From contig NZ_CP195303.1 of the NCBI RefSeq assembly GCF_051245535.1, forward strand, positions 558,001 through 622,000: a stretch of 64,000 nt of DNA, read 5' to 3'. Shown here in pieces: positions 1-9,409 of the stretch; the first letter of the stretch is position 1, and each line of letters opens with the position of its first letter. A program made the position numbers and the translations under genes. The notes below the pieces were generated by a model. That model had not been told where the DNA came from. It made no database searches and saw only the letters and a program-made list of their open reading frames with translations. This stretch comes from Micavibrio aeruginosavorus_D (GTDB lineage: Bacteria; Pseudomonadota; Alphaproteobacteria; Micavibrionales; Micavibrionaceae).

Positions 1-1722
1 TCCCCGGCTGGGCACCAACCAATGGTGTCTGCTGATCACCGCTATGTGATTTCTTTTAACGGCGAAATTTATAACTTTATGGAGTTACGTGCCGAGCTGG
101 AATCCAAGGGCTATTGGTTCCGCTCGAAAACCGATACCGAAGTGTTGCTTTATGCCTATGCAGAATGGGGTGTGAAAGCGCTGGAGCGTTTGAATGGTAT
201 GTTCGCCTTTGCGCTATGGGATCGCAAAGAAAAAACCTTACTGCTGGCCCGGGATCGTTTTGGTGTGAAGCCAATTTATTACGCGCGTCAGGGCAATATG
301 TTGGCTTTTGGTTCTGAACAAAAAGCCATTACAGCGAATAAAGAATTCCAGCGTCATCTGAATAAGCCCGCATTGCTGGAATATTTCACATTTCAGAATA
401 TCTTTACGGATCAGACTTTGCTGCAGGATGTTAAAATCCTTCCGGCCGGGCATTACGCTATCGTTGATATGAAGAAAAAAAATCCAGAGTTGCAATTGAC
501 GCAATATTGGGATTTTCACTTCTCCGAACCTGAAAATCCCGCTAGCGATGGAGAATACCGCGAAGAGCTAGATCGTCTGTTCCAGCAGGCTGTGAAACGT
601 CAGTTGATGACAGACGTTGAGCTGGGATGCTACCTCAGTGGTGGCATGGATTCCGGTTCAATTACTGCAATTGCAGCGAAAGAATATCCATACATTAAAA
701 CATTCACGTGTGGTTTTGATCTGAATTCAGCATCCGGTATAGAGCTCGCATACGATGAACGTGTCCGCGCGGAGTTTATGTCGTATAAATTCAAAACCGA
801 ACATTACGAGATGGTTTTGAAAGCCGGGGACATGGAACGGTGTATGTCCAAACTGGCCTGGCACCTAGAAGAGCCTCGTGTGGGGCAGAGCTACCCGAAC
901 TATTACGCCGCACAGCTGGCGTCTAAATTCGTGAAAGTCGTTTTAAGCGGTGCTGGTGGTGATGAGATGTTCGGTGGGTATCCGTGGCGATATTATCGTG
1001 CTGTGGTGAACGATAATTTTATGGATTATACCGATAAATATTACATGTTTTGGCAGCGGTTGATTCCTAACAGTCAACTGAAGCAAGTATTCGCACCGGT
1101 CTGGAAAGATGTTGAGCATGTCTGGACCCGCGATATTTTTCGTGATGTTTTCAAAAACCATAAAAATGAATTAAAAACTCCTGAAGATTACATCAACCAT
1201 TCTTTATATTTTGAAGCCAAAACTTTCCTGCATGGGTTGCTGGTAGTGGAGGATAAATTGTCTATGGCGCATTCTCTGGAAAGTCGTGTTCCATTCTTGG
1301 ACAATGACCTTGTCGATTTTGCAATGCGATGCCCTGTGCATTTGAAGTTAAACAATTTGGCTGATGTCGTGCGAATTAACGAAAATGATCCCGGAAATAA
1401 AACCAAGAAATATTTCGAGAAAACAAAAGACGGAAAGCAGATCGTTCGGGATGTTATGAAGAAGTACATTCCTGATGATATCACCGCTGCAGAGAAGCAA
1501 GGATTTTCAGCTCCAGACGCTAGCTGGTTTAAGGGTGAAAGTATTGAGTTTGTAAAAAGAAAACTTCTGGATGGAAGAGCGCGTATTTATGATCTTTTAG
1601 ATGAGCCTACCATACGTATGCAGGTTAATGATCATTTAGAGGGGGTGCAAAATAAACGACTTCTTATTTGGTCACTGCTAAATTTTGAAACTTGGTTAGA
1701 AATTCAAGAGGGCGCACTATGA
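1..1722 (+). CDS. Asparagine synthase (glutamine-hydrolysing) family amidotransferase, 5' truncated by window edge
   Basis: The frame is open to base 1 (reads SPAGHQPM before the first internal ATG at 22), so the N-terminal Cys nucleophile and first part of the glutaminase domain lie outside the window. What remains shows the rest of the class II glutaminase domain (GEIYNF, SKTDTEV, ARDRFGVKP) and the synthetase domain with its ATP pyrophosphatase loop SGGMDSGS, SGAGGDEMFGG and LESRVPFLD. Family members transfer glutamine amide nitrogen to a carboxylate through an adenylate. In a glycan cluster such paralogues are often thought to amidate uronic acids or peptide-like substituents rather than make free asparagine; this is inference. 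The stop overlaps the next gene as ATGA, which suggests translational coupling. Confidence 0.93.
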   Translation, partial: SPAGHQPMVSADHRYVISFNGEIYNFMELRAELESKGYWFRSKTDTEVLLYAYAEWGVKALERLNGMFAFALWDRKEKTLLLARDRFGVKPIYYARQGNMLAFGSEQKAITANKEFQRHLNKPALLEYFTFQNIFTDQTLLQDVKILPAGHYAIVDMKKKNPELQLTQYWDFHFSEPENPASDGEYREELDRLFQQAVKRQLMTDVELGCYLSGGMDSGSITAIAAKEYPYIKTFTCGFDLNSASGIELAYDERVRAEFMSYKFKTEHYEMVLKAGDMERCMSKLAWHLEEPRVGQSYPNYYAAQLASKFVKVVLSGAGGDEMFGGYPWRYYRAVVNDNFMDYTDKYYMFWQRLIPNSQLKQVFAPVWKDVEHVWTRDIFRDVFKNHKNELKTPEDYINHSLYFEAKTFLHGLLVVEDKLSMAHSLESRVPFLDNDLVDFAMRCPVHLKLNNLADVVRINENDPGNKTKKYFEKTKDGKQIVRDVMKKYIPDDITAAEKQGFSAPDASWFKGESIEFVKRKLLDGRARIYDLLDEPTIRMQVNDHLEGVQNKRLLIWSLLNFETWLEIQEGAL

Positions 1723-2699
1723 GTAAAAAAAAATTCACGCAAGATGTATTAGCGATTCTTGAAAGTCCAGAGAGGTTTGTGAAAGATCAGAACTTCTCTA
1801 GTTTCTCGAGCCAATCAGAATTTGTGAATCAAAATAGCACGAACGAAGCATTTTCAAAAAAATGGCTTGGATACAACGATAGCGGTGAGAAAGAAAAATG
1901 GTTCTCTATGCAGAAGAAATGGTATTTGGATCTTTATGGATTTTCTTCTGAGTGGGAGTTTGCAGATTTCTTAAGTACAAAAAAGTATATCTATGATGCT
2001 GGTTGCGGCATGGGTTACAAAGCTGCTTGGTTTGCTGAATTGTCTCCAAACTCTATCGTGGTCGGAATCGATTTTTCTGAAACGGCAAAGCTGGCAGCAG
2101 AAACATATAAGGGTATAGATAATCTATTTTTCTTGCAGGCAGACATTGCTGAAAGAATCTTTAAAGAGGGAAGTATTGACTATGTGAGCTGTGATCAGGT
2201 CATTATGCATACAGAAAACCCGGAAAAAACATTCGCTGAGTTGTCGCGTGTTACAAAGCCTGACGGTCAATTCTCTTGCTATTTTTACGCAAAGAAAGCA
2301 TTGCCAAGAGAGCTGGTAGATGATTTTTTTAGAAATCATTGCGCGAATATGACGCATGATTCCCTAATGGAAATGTCTGAACAATTGACGGAGCTTGGGA
2401 AGAGATTGTCGGCCTTGAATGTATCCTTTGATGCACCTGCCATACCGGCTTTAGGGATCAAAGGTGGGGAAATTGATATACAACGGTTTGTGTATTGGAA
2501 TTTTTTAAAGTGCTATTGGAATGAAGACATGGGGCAGGATACTTCGGTTATTACCAATTACGATTGGTATAGTCCTAGTAATGCCCGACGTTTTAGTAAG
2601 GAAGAGGTTCAAAACCTTGTCTCGACTAACAAGCTGCATACCTTATCTTTCCATGAGGAAGAAGCTTGCTATAGCGGACGCTTTTCGAAAGTAGCATAG
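1719..2699 (+). CDS. Class I SAM-dependent methyltransferase
   Basis: A 326-residue protein starting at the ATG that overlaps the upstream stop (ATGA). An in-frame GTG at 1692 is possible but lies inside the previous gene. Motif I of the Rossmann methyltransferase fold is DAGCGMGYKAAWFA at about residues 90-103, followed by the acidic strand-2 end VGIDFS and a strand-4 region (YVSCDQVIMH). The N-terminal 85 residues and the Trp/Tyr-rich C-terminus are not assigned. Substrate unknown; from its position it probably methylates a sugar, lipid-linked intermediate or aminoacyl substituent of the polysaccharide. Base composition is AT-rich like the rest of the cluster. Confidence 0.85.
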   Translation: MSKKKFTQDVLAILESPERFVKDQNFSSFSSQSEFVNQNSTNEAFSKKWLGYNDSGEKEKWFSMQKKWYLDLYGFSSEWEFADFLSTKKYIYDAGCGMGYKAAWFAELSPNSIVVGIDFSETAKLAAETYKGIDNLFFLQADIAERIFKEGSIDYVSCDQVIMHTENPEKTFAELSRVTKPDGQFSCYFYAKKALPRELVDDFFRNHCANMTHDSLMEMSEQLTELGKRLSALNVSFDAPAIPALGIKGGEIDIQRFVYWNFLKCYWNEDMGQDTSVITNYDWYSPSNARRFSKEEVQNLVSTNKLHTLSFHEEEACYSGRFSKVA

Positions 2700-2701
2700 A
2701 T

Positions 2702-3655
2702 ATGAACGTTGTTTTTATTGGTGCAAGTAAATTTGGACAAAGGTGCCTAGAAACAATATTGCAGATTAGTGCTGTCAATGTAGTCGGTGTTGTTACAGCA
2801 CCACAAAAATTTTCTATTTCTTATAATAAGGACGGTGTTACAAATGTTCTTTATGCAAACGTCGCCGATCTGTGTAAGAAAAATAACTTGCCTTTAGAAA
2901 CTATCTCGGCGGGCATGAAAGATGAAAATTTATTTTCATGCGTGCAACAATGGGCACCGGATATTTTTATTGTAAGCGGTTGGTATCATATATTGCCACG
3001 AAAGTGGCGTGATCTTGCTCCAGCATATGGCCTTCATGCATCTTTGTTGCCCTCTTATAGTGGCGGTGCGCCATTAGTATGGGCAATGATTAATGGTGAA
3101 AAGGAAACAGGAATAACCCTATTTCAATTTGATGATGGTGTAGACAGCGGCCCAATTTTGGGCCAGGGAAGAACAGATATTTATAAAGATGATACTATTG
3201 CAACGTTATATGATCGGATAGAAAGTATCGGAATTGAATTGCTCCAAAAAGCTCTGCCAGAACTAGCGGGCGGTACGGCTAATTTTATAGTGCAAGACGA
3301 TACGAATAGAACAACTTTCCCACAACGGTCGCCATCTGATGGTCTGATTAATTGGGATCAGGATGTCAATGCAATACATAATTTTGTGCGCGCTCAAACG
3401 AAACCTTACCCTGGAGCGTTTACGTTTAATCGCGGAAAAAAAATTACTATTTGGGCAGGTGCTCCATCTGAAAAAAACTGTTTTGACGATTCCGTTCCAG
3501 GTAAAATTTTTTCAAAAGATAATGAGATTTTTGTAAATTGTGGCCACGGCAGCGTATATCAAATGCTATCAATTTCTGTCGACGGCAGTGATATGGACAT
3601 AGAATGTTTTATAAGTAATTTTAATAATGAAGAATGCCTGGAGTACGGAGCGTGA
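2702..3655 (+). CDS. Formyltransferase (methionyl-tRNA formyltransferase-like, probably sugar N-formyltransferase)
   Basis: A 317-residue protein with the formyl_trans_N fold: N-terminal VFIGASKFG, the signature SLLPSYSGGAPLVW at about residue 118 and DDGVDSGPI with the conserved Asp. The C-terminal region (residues 205-300) resembles the Fmt C-terminal domain. These enzymes use 10-formyl-tetrahydrofolate. In Fmt and ArnA the catalytic triad is Asn-His-Asp; here the residue two before the His is Gly (GLHAS), so the Asn is not at the usual place. Genomic context favours N-formylation of an amino-sugar nucleotide over initiator tRNA. It starts 2 bases after the methyltransferase stop. Confidence 0.86.
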   Translation: MNVVFIGASKFGQRCLETILQISAVNVVGVVTAPQKFSISYNKDGVTNVLYANVADLCKKNNLPLETISAGMKDENLFSCVQQWAPDIFIVSGWYHILPRKWRDLAPAYGLHASLLPSYSGGAPLVWAMINGEKETGITLFQFDDGVDSGPILGQGRTDIYKDDTIATLYDRIESIGIELLQKALPELAGGTANFIVQDDTNRTTFPQRSPSDGLINWDQDVNAIHNFVRAQTKPYPGAFTFNRGKKITIWAGAPSEKNCFDDSVPGKIFSKDNEIFVNCGHGSVYQMLSISVDGSDMDIECFISNFNNEECLEYGA

Positions 3656-4938
3656 AAATAGGTCTGTATGGGGGCATGGCGAACGCCTCTTATGTAATGG
3701 CGCGAGCTCTAACGAATCAAGGCTATGACGCCGTTTATATAAGAGATCAGTACGATACATTCCCGTTCAGTCAGCCTGTGTGGGAAGACGTTGAGTTTCT
3801 TATGCCGTATGACCATGTTCACAAAGTGTGGGGCTATGATGAATGGTTGTCGCTTGAGAATAAATTGGGATGGACTAAACCGGATTGGGTTGTAATGCCT
3901 AAGGCGCCATCCGTTAAAGACTCTCAGAATAGAACGTCATTGCGTCGCATGGTTCTCGGAAAAATATTGGAAAGTATCTATATATCTAGGGTAGGTCACA
4001 GATCTTCTGTTATAGCGGAGATGAGGAAGTGTGATGCATTGTATGTCTGTGGTGTTGAGGCTGAGGTGCTTGCTTGGGCATCTGGTATTCCATACGTAAT
4101 TTGGCCGCACGGTGGCGACATACGGCTGGCGTCAGGGCTTTCACCTTCGAAAGCCAACTCTCTACGCGGAAAAATGTCTAATTTTATTATGCGTTTTTAT
4201 CTAAAAACAGCTTTCGACGATTGTTTGTGGATTGGTACGCATGATCCTAAAGGTGTGGGTGGAAATCAAGGTGTAGTTCCTTATGCGTTGGAGCATCTTC
4301 CTCTGCCACTGCTTGACCGTCCTCCTCGCTTATCAAAGACAGAAAGGCATAAAAATCTTATAGAGTATATGGCGCAGTACGGAATCTCTATTCCGAGTGC
4401 GGATTATTATGTTTTTATTCCATCTCGTATAGATTTTTTTTGGAAGGGTACAGATCTTCTGCTCGATGCAATATCTAAAATTGAAAAAAATGATATTCAG
4501 AAAATTCATTTTATTTTTTCAGGTTGGGGGCAGAATTACAACGACGTCAAAAAATCCGCGCCAAACAATATATGTACCTTTCTTCCATTTTCTGTATCAA
4601 AGCCGATTCTTTTCAAGCTGTTTATGTATGTTGATATTGTTGTGGATCAATTTTTATTTGGTAGTTATGGCGCGGTCGCTATCGAAGCAATGAGTTGTGC
4701 GACGCCTGTTATGATGTCCATTGATGTTGACGCTTTCAATAATAAGAAATGGGAAGCCCCACCTGTCATCAACGTTGATTCTGTTGAAGGCATTCAAATG
4801 GCATTAGAAGAAATCCTTGATGGGCGTGTGGATTTAGAAAAATCAGGTTTAGAAATGTTGCACTGGTATAATAGGAACCATGCAGAGAAGGTGGTTGTAT
4901 CAAATTTTATCGATAAGCTTCGCAAGAGAATAGGTTAG
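3652..4938 (+). CDS. Glycosyltransferase (GT-B type)
   Basis: GTG start at 3652, preceded by GGAG at 3640-3643 and overlapping the formyltransferase stop; an upstream ATG at 3634 would add six residues. The protein (428 residues) begins VKIGLYGGMANASYVMAR, a GT-B N-terminal strand-loop. The C-terminal half has FIPSRIDFFWKGTDLLLDA and then VVDQFLFGSYGAVAIEAMS, the nucleotide-sugar binding helix with the acidic residues expected in GT4-like enzymes. It shares the VDQ...G-Y...A-[IV]-E-[AL]-M signature with the two other glycosyltransferases at 9399 and 11511, so the three are probably paralogues building consecutive linkages. Donor and acceptor unknown. Confidence 0.83.
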   Translation: MKIGLYGGMANASYVMARALTNQGYDAVYIRDQYDTFPFSQPVWEDVEFLMPYDHVHKVWGYDEWLSLENKLGWTKPDWVVMPKAPSVKDSQNRTSLRRMVLGKILESIYISRVGHRSSVIAEMRKCDALYVCGVEAEVLAWASGIPYVIWPHGGDIRLASGLSPSKANSLRGKMSNFIMRFYLKTAFDDCLWIGTHDPKGVGGNQGVVPYALEHLPLPLLDRPPRLSKTERHKNLIEYMAQYGISIPSADYYVFIPSRIDFFWKGTDLLLDAISKIEKNDIQKIHFIFSGWGQNYNDVKKSAPNNICTFLPFSVSKPILFKLFMYVDIVVDQFLFGSYGAVAIEAMSCATPVMMSIDVDAFNNKKWEAPPVINVDSVEGIQMALEEILDGRVDLEKSGLEMLHWYNRNHAEKVVVSNFIDKLRKRIG

Positions 4939-4941
4939 GTT

Positions 4942-6177
4942 TTGGCTCACGCATTCTATAAAATTAACCTGAAGTCCCAGCGATTACGGGCTTGGCCGTA
5001 TCCGTTTAAATCTGGACTTGCCATATCAAACGACGCTGAATTCATGAGTTTTGATTTTTTTAAAACTCTTATGGCGTTTTTAAATGGCAGCGAAATGACC
5101 CCTCTTGGAATGGGATTGGGGATTCCTGTTACATCGAGTTTGTTCTTTTATTCAGCAAACCATTATAATTTCTCTTATTTTGATGGAGAAAAATTTGATT
5201 CCTCCCCATCGGACCACGCTACAGAAATTATAGAATATATTCGATGTGGATATATTGATACGATTCATGCGTATGGTGATTTTGATAATAGTGGTGGTTT
5301 TTCTCGTGAACATGCGGTGCGGTGTTTCAACATTTTAAAAGACAACGGATTGGTTATTCCAATCTTCACTAATCATGGCGGTTCGGAGAATATTCAGAAT
5401 ATTGGCATTGATGCTGATTATCACCAGGGAGATCGACAAGAATCTATTGCATACCATGCCGATTTGATGGCCGATCATGGGATAAAGTATGTATGGACAG
5501 ATTCTATGACAACGCAACTGAATCTACCTTTGCAAAGAAATAAATGGTCCATTGATGGCATTCGCGCGGCTATAAAAGAAAAAATAAAAATTTTTCTAAA
5601 AATTTACCAAGTTACACCACGTAGTCTCGTTCATAATATTAGCCTACGCGATGGGCGCTCCTTCAAAGGATTTATGCGCTTCCGATCGACAGGGCAGAAT
5701 GCGCCCAATTTCTCTTCTTTGAAGCACCAAGTTGAACAGATCAATTGGGATCATTTTTATAATGAAAAATTTGGTGTTGTTCTTTATCAGCATCTTGGTG
5801 TCTTGCATCGTTTGTCTGGAAAATGTGTAGCAGCGACAACTGATTCTATCACGCAGCGTAAAGAACTTTTTTTGTCTCCATTTTATAAAATCAAAGATGA
5901 ATTTAATGCTGGTCGCCTCTGGGTAGCAAGGCTGATCGATTTTTTGAACTATGTTTCCATGATTGAAACAGTGGATATTGTTTACAATAATGACGGTATA
6001 TACAAAATTATTACAAAGGATAATGTGAGCAATCCATCTTCCTATTTTAATCACCTCACACTTTATATTGATCCAACTGTTTCGGCTGTTGTTCGCTATA
6101 AAGAAACCGATCTGCCGTACGTTGTAAATGGGCCGGATGAAACTGGCCGCTACTCCATAACCGTTACAGAAAAATAA
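4942..6177 (+). CDS. Uncharacterised protein, polysaccharide-deacetylase-like
   Basis: A 411-residue protein. The only upstream candidate start is TTG at 4942, three bases after the preceding stop; the next ATG (5044) would remove the conserved-looking N-terminus. The region around residues 25-190 resembles a NodB-type carbohydrate esterase barrel: SGLAISNDAEFM early (compare the Asp-Asp motif), then DTIHAYGDFDN, IPIFTNHGG and YVWTDS. This resemblance is by motif order only and metal ligands cannot be confirmed. The C-terminal 150 residues are beta-rich. Possible roles are deacetylation or hydrolysis of the cluster's glycan; it could also be a novel family. Confidence 0.55.
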   Translation: MAHAFYKINLKSQRLRAWPYPFKSGLAISNDAEFMSFDFFKTLMAFLNGSEMTPLGMGLGIPVTSSLFFYSANHYNFSYFDGEKFDSSPSDHATEIIEYIRCGYIDTIHAYGDFDNSGGFSREHAVRCFNILKDNGLVIPIFTNHGGSENIQNIGIDADYHQGDRQESIAYHADLMADHGIKYVWTDSMTTQLNLPLQRNKWSIDGIRAAIKEKIKIFLKIYQVTPRSLVHNISLRDGRSFKGFMRFRSTGQNAPNFSSLKHQVEQINWDHFYNEKFGVVLYQHLGVLHRLSGKCVAATTDSITQRKELFLSPFYKIKDEFNAGRLWVARLIDFLNYVSMIETVDIVYNNDGIYKIITKDNVSNPSSYFNHLTLYIDPTVSAVVRYKETDLPYVVNGPDETGRYSITVTEK

Positions 6178-6190
6178 AAGGAACTGCCCC

Positions 6191-6988
6191 GTGTCAAACG
6201 TTGTGCCTTACATGATAAAAGATGATGTAAAAGCAAGAGCAGAAAGTGCTGGATGGAATATTAAATGGGACACTTGGGATGCATTGTCACCATATGAAAA
6301 GAGTTTCTTTGAAATAGAATTTACCGGTATCAAGACGGTTAAATATTATGAGGATCGATTGCGAGCCATCGGATTTTCCGGAATGGATTCTGTTTTAGAT
6401 GTAGCCTGCGGAATGGGGCAGTGGTCAGTTGCATTGGCTGCATTAAATAAGCAAGCTACCGGCATCGACATGAATGTGGGGCGGTTATTGTTTGCAAACG
6501 ATTTGTCTTCTTCCATGGGGCACCCACAAACGCGCTTTGTTTATGCTTCAATGGAGAAAATGGACTTCCCGTCAGAAGCATTTGATGGTGTGTTTTGCTA
6601 TGGGTCTTTTATGTTTGGCCGCATGGATAAAACATTGGATGAATTTTATCGTCTTTTAAAGAAGGGTGGGCGTGCTTACATTAACGCAAATATGGTGGGA
6701 TGGTATGCTCATCTTTTGATTGATCGTGGTCTAAAGAAACGTAACTTAAGCATGATCCGTTCCGTTCTATCTATGGCGGCGAGAACATTGCTTGGAAAGA
6801 CTGATAAGATAATTGTGCGCCGCCGTTGGTTGGAGACTCTTATAAAAGAGCGAGGCTTTGATATTATAGCGTCGGGAGGAGAGGGGGCGATTAATCTTAA
6901 TTCTGAAGTAACATTACCTCAGCCAGCTTACCCAGAATATTATTATGGTTTACCTAGCATTCTTGAGTTTGTGATCGAGAAACGCTGA
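6191..6988 (+). CDS. Class I SAM-dependent methyltransferase
   Basis: A 265-residue protein with GTG start at 6191, preceded by AAAGGAA at a suitable distance. Motif I is LDVACGMGQW at about residues 75-84, followed by TGIDMNVGRL (SAM ribose-binding acidic residue), a motif-IV-like FDGVFCYGSF and the LLKKGGRAYINANM segment typical of Methyltransf_11/25 proteins. The C-terminal part includes a basic stretch and no membrane segment. It is the second methyltransferase of the cluster and not closely similar to the one at 1719, so two different methyl groups are likely. Substrate unknown. Confidence 0.85.
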   Translation: MSNVVPYMIKDDVKARAESAGWNIKWDTWDALSPYEKSFFEIEFTGIKTVKYYEDRLRAIGFSGMDSVLDVACGMGQWSVALAALNKQATGIDMNVGRLLFANDLSSSMGHPQTRFVYASMEKMDFPSEAFDGVFCYGSFMFGRMDKTLDEFYRLLKKGGRAYINANMVGWYAHLLIDRGLKKRNLSMIRSVLSMAARTLLGKTDKIIVRRRWLETLIKERGFDIIASGGEGAINLNSEVTLPQPAYPEYYYGLPSILEFVIEKR

Positions 6989-6989
6989 T

Positions 6990-8465
6990 ATGTCTAAGCT
7001 TGGCCGAGATATTGTATCATACGGTCTGATAGATCTCCTTGGGCGTACAATTGGGTTAATTACATCGCCGATTACAACGCGATTGCTGACGCTGTCACAA
7101 TATGGTGCGAGTCCACTATTGTCTGCAGTATGGGCACCGTTAGCGCTTTTGCAGTACGGAGGAATGGACTGTTCCTATCCATACTTTAAATCGCGAAGTA
7201 ATAATCCCGACGATGAATACGTCATGTTAACTACTGCAACATGTTTAAGTAATTTCTTTACATTTATATTGTGGGCGATTTTTGCCGTAGTTGGATTGTG
7301 TGGTGCGTGGCTTGCGCAGTATGCTGCTGTTTCTAAACTTGAGTTGACATTGTTTGTTGCGTCCATTCTGCCGTCGGGCCTTTTGTATTGGTTTTTGTAT
7401 TTGCTTCGATTTATGAGAAATACAAAGCTATTTATTCAAATTACATTGTTGTCACGCATTTTACCGGCGTTGCTATGTTTGCCTCTTTTGCTGAGTGTAG
7501 ATCAGCCTAACAGACTCTTGGCTTCGTTGGGATTGGGGTGTTTTATGCAGTATATGGCACTCTTATATGCTGTTTATGTTATGAATAAGGCTCATCTTTG
7601 GCCATACTTTAAGAAAAATTTTTCTGTGCCGTTGGCTAAAAAAATGTTGCGCTACGGTTTGTTTCTTGCTCCTGCAGCAATGATTTATTCTTTAACTACT
7701 GTTACGGATAGAATTCTTGTCGGATTTTTCCTGGGTGTTGATGACGTAGCGATTTTGCAGCTGGCTTTATCGGTGGGTGGGGTTGGTATGATGCTGTCCG
7801 CTTGGTTTGGTATGGCGTTTGACCCCCATTTACTTGAATGGATTGCATCTAAGAATATGAGTTTTTACCTGGAGAAGCTACAATCCATTCTGTATGTCTT
7901 GGCGGGCACTTTTTTTGGAATGGTTTGTGGGGCAGCTATATGGAGTGATTGGTTTTTTCATATAGCGTATCCTGCCGTATATGAAGATTCGGCAAAACTA
8001 GTTCCTATCCTTCTGCTTGCAGGAGCGTTTCCGGTTATATCGCGCATAGCTATTGCCTCTATTCTCATTGCTGATCGTCCGAAAGTTCAAATGATCGTGT
8101 ACATATTTGGATTTCTGATAAATCTGTGCATTGGTTTAATTATGATACCTAAGATTGGCGTCGTTGGTGCTGTTATTGGCACCGTTGCCTCAGAGGCATT
8201 CATTCTAACCTCTTGGATATTGGCTGGCCGCGTGGTTTTTAAAAACCTTCCTCTTTCATGGGGCGTTACTATCGGTATAGCTGTGGCAACAATTGCCTTC
8301 TTGTTTTTGTATGCGCCAGGAGAAGTTGGAACTCTATCTGCTTTCTATCAAGCGTGCTGGTCTACTGTTTTTCTGGCAGGAGTTTATCTTACTTATCTTA
8401 GGTTTACTCTTGGGAAAGAAGTTTTCATGCGTGCCGTTAAATCACCCTTCGTGTTGATTAGATGA
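6990..8465 (+). CDS. Polysaccharide flippase, Wzx/MATE-like (MOP superfamily)
   Basis: A 491-residue, strongly hydrophobic protein with about 12-14 predicted membrane segments spread along its length. It begins SKLGRDIVSYGLIDLLGRTIGLITSPI, the amphipathic first helix pattern of O-antigen and teichuronic-acid translocases, and contains TTVTDRILVGFFLG, typical of the seventh helix region. Members flip undecaprenyl-linked repeat units across the inner membrane. It is the only exporter in the visible cluster, which implies Wzx/Wzy-type assembly, although no Wzy polymerase or chain-length regulator is visible in the window. The stop overlaps the next start by four bases. Confidence 0.86.
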   Translation: MSKLGRDIVSYGLIDLLGRTIGLITSPITTRLLTLSQYGASPLLSAVWAPLALLQYGGMDCSYPYFKSRSNNPDDEYVMLTTATCLSNFFTFILWAIFAVVGLCGAWLAQYAAVSKLELTLFVASILPSGLLYWFLYLLRFMRNTKLFIQITLLSRILPALLCLPLLLSVDQPNRLLASLGLGCFMQYMALLYAVYVMNKAHLWPYFKKNFSVPLAKKMLRYGLFLAPAAMIYSLTTVTDRILVGFFLGVDDVAILQLALSVGGVGMMLSAWFGMAFDPHLLEWIASKNMSFYLEKLQSILYVLAGTFFGMVCGAAIWSDWFFHIAYPAVYEDSAKLVPILLLAGAFPVISRIAIASILIADRPKVQMIVYIFGFLINLCIGLIMIPKIGVVGAVIGTVASEAFILTSWILAGRVVFKNLPLSWGVTIGIAVATIAFLFLYAPGEVGTLSAFYQACWSTVFLAGVYLTYLRFTLGKEVFMRAVKSPFVLIR

Positions 8466-9409
8466 TTACAGCATATCTACGTCACTTTATTAGGTTTTTA
8501 TGGCGATTACGCTGGAGATATTTCCCACTTAAAAACCCGTATGTGAATAAAGAGCACAATAAACTTTATGCATACCGTTGTTATGATGGGAAAGTACAAG
8601 CCATCTCGCCCGTTCAGGGAGGGGGAGCAAAAGGACTCTCGGAAAATTTAATTCAGGAACCTAGCTTCATCTCACTTGAAGGCAATACATTTGACCTACG
8701 CCAAGATGGTGTATACCGCTTTTACAAGTTAGGTGAGATTTTAGAGCAGAGGTTAGTCTGTTCTGGTGGTGTGACGTCGTTCTTTAAAATGGCGGGATAT
8801 ATTTGGTGCTATGGGAATGCTGATGTTGGGCAAACTGAAATATCTCTTTATAAAAAGGCAAGGAATCGGACTGTTTCATGTACCTGTGGCGAACTTTCAA
8901 AGTTCGCGTTATTTGTTCTTTCTGAATTAGGGCATAAAGCGCGTCTGGTTGCTTCTGTTTCGCAAGATGGGTGGGGAGGGCAGGATGATGGGCACACATT
9001 ACTCGAAGTGTATTTAGGTATGGAATGGATTGCCTACGATCCCAGCTTTAATATGCTTTATAAAAAAGGTAATGATTTTCTTTCTCTTTACGATTTGATC
9101 AGCCTTGGTGTCGCTGATGTTACTTTGTATGAACTTCCTGGGCATGCGGGATGTAAAGATTTCATAACCAAGGATTATAATTACGGTTTTTGGGTTGAGG
9201 CTCGTCTTCTGTCCAAGGAGTTTCTTCGTGAATGGTATGCGCATGTCATTGACGTACCTCTGATATCTGAAAGAAAAAAATTCTATTTCCCAATAGGAAA
9301 AGTCACAGAAGAAAATATGGCACGTTTTCAGTGGCAATATTTTCCAATGAAAGATGATGACTTTATAAACTTATTCTATTCTGCAGAAGGTGCCGATTAT
9401 GCCGCGTAG
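8462..9409 (+). CDS. Transglutaminase-like protein within glycan cluster
   Basis: A 315-residue protein starting in the ATGA overlap with the flippase. The transglutaminase-like core is recognisable: Cys in CTCGELSKFALFVLSELGHKAR (about residues 139-160), then His in DDGHTLLEVY and Asp in AYDPSFN, in the Cys-His-Asp order and spacing of the papain-like transglutaminase/protease fold. No signal peptide or membrane segment is clear, so it may act in the cytoplasm. Bacterial relatives are proteases, amidases or amide-forming enzymes, so a role in attaching or trimming an amino-acid substituent is possible but is inference. The function of the flanking N- and C-terminal regions is unknown. Confidence 0.72.
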   Translation: MITAYLRHFIRFLWRLRWRYFPLKNPYVNKEHNKLYAYRCYDGKVQAISPVQGGGAKGLSENLIQEPSFISLEGNTFDLRQDGVYRFYKLGEILEQRLVCSGGVTSFFKMAGYIWCYGNADVGQTEISLYKKARNRTVSCTCGELSKFALFVLSELGHKARLVASVSQDGWGGQDDGHTLLEVYLGMEWIAYDPSFNMLYKKGNDFLSLYDLISLGVADVTLYELPGHAGCKDFITKDYNYGFWVEARLLSKEFLREWYAHVIDVPLISERKKFYFPIGKVTEENMARFQWQYFPMKDDDFINLFYSAEGADYAA

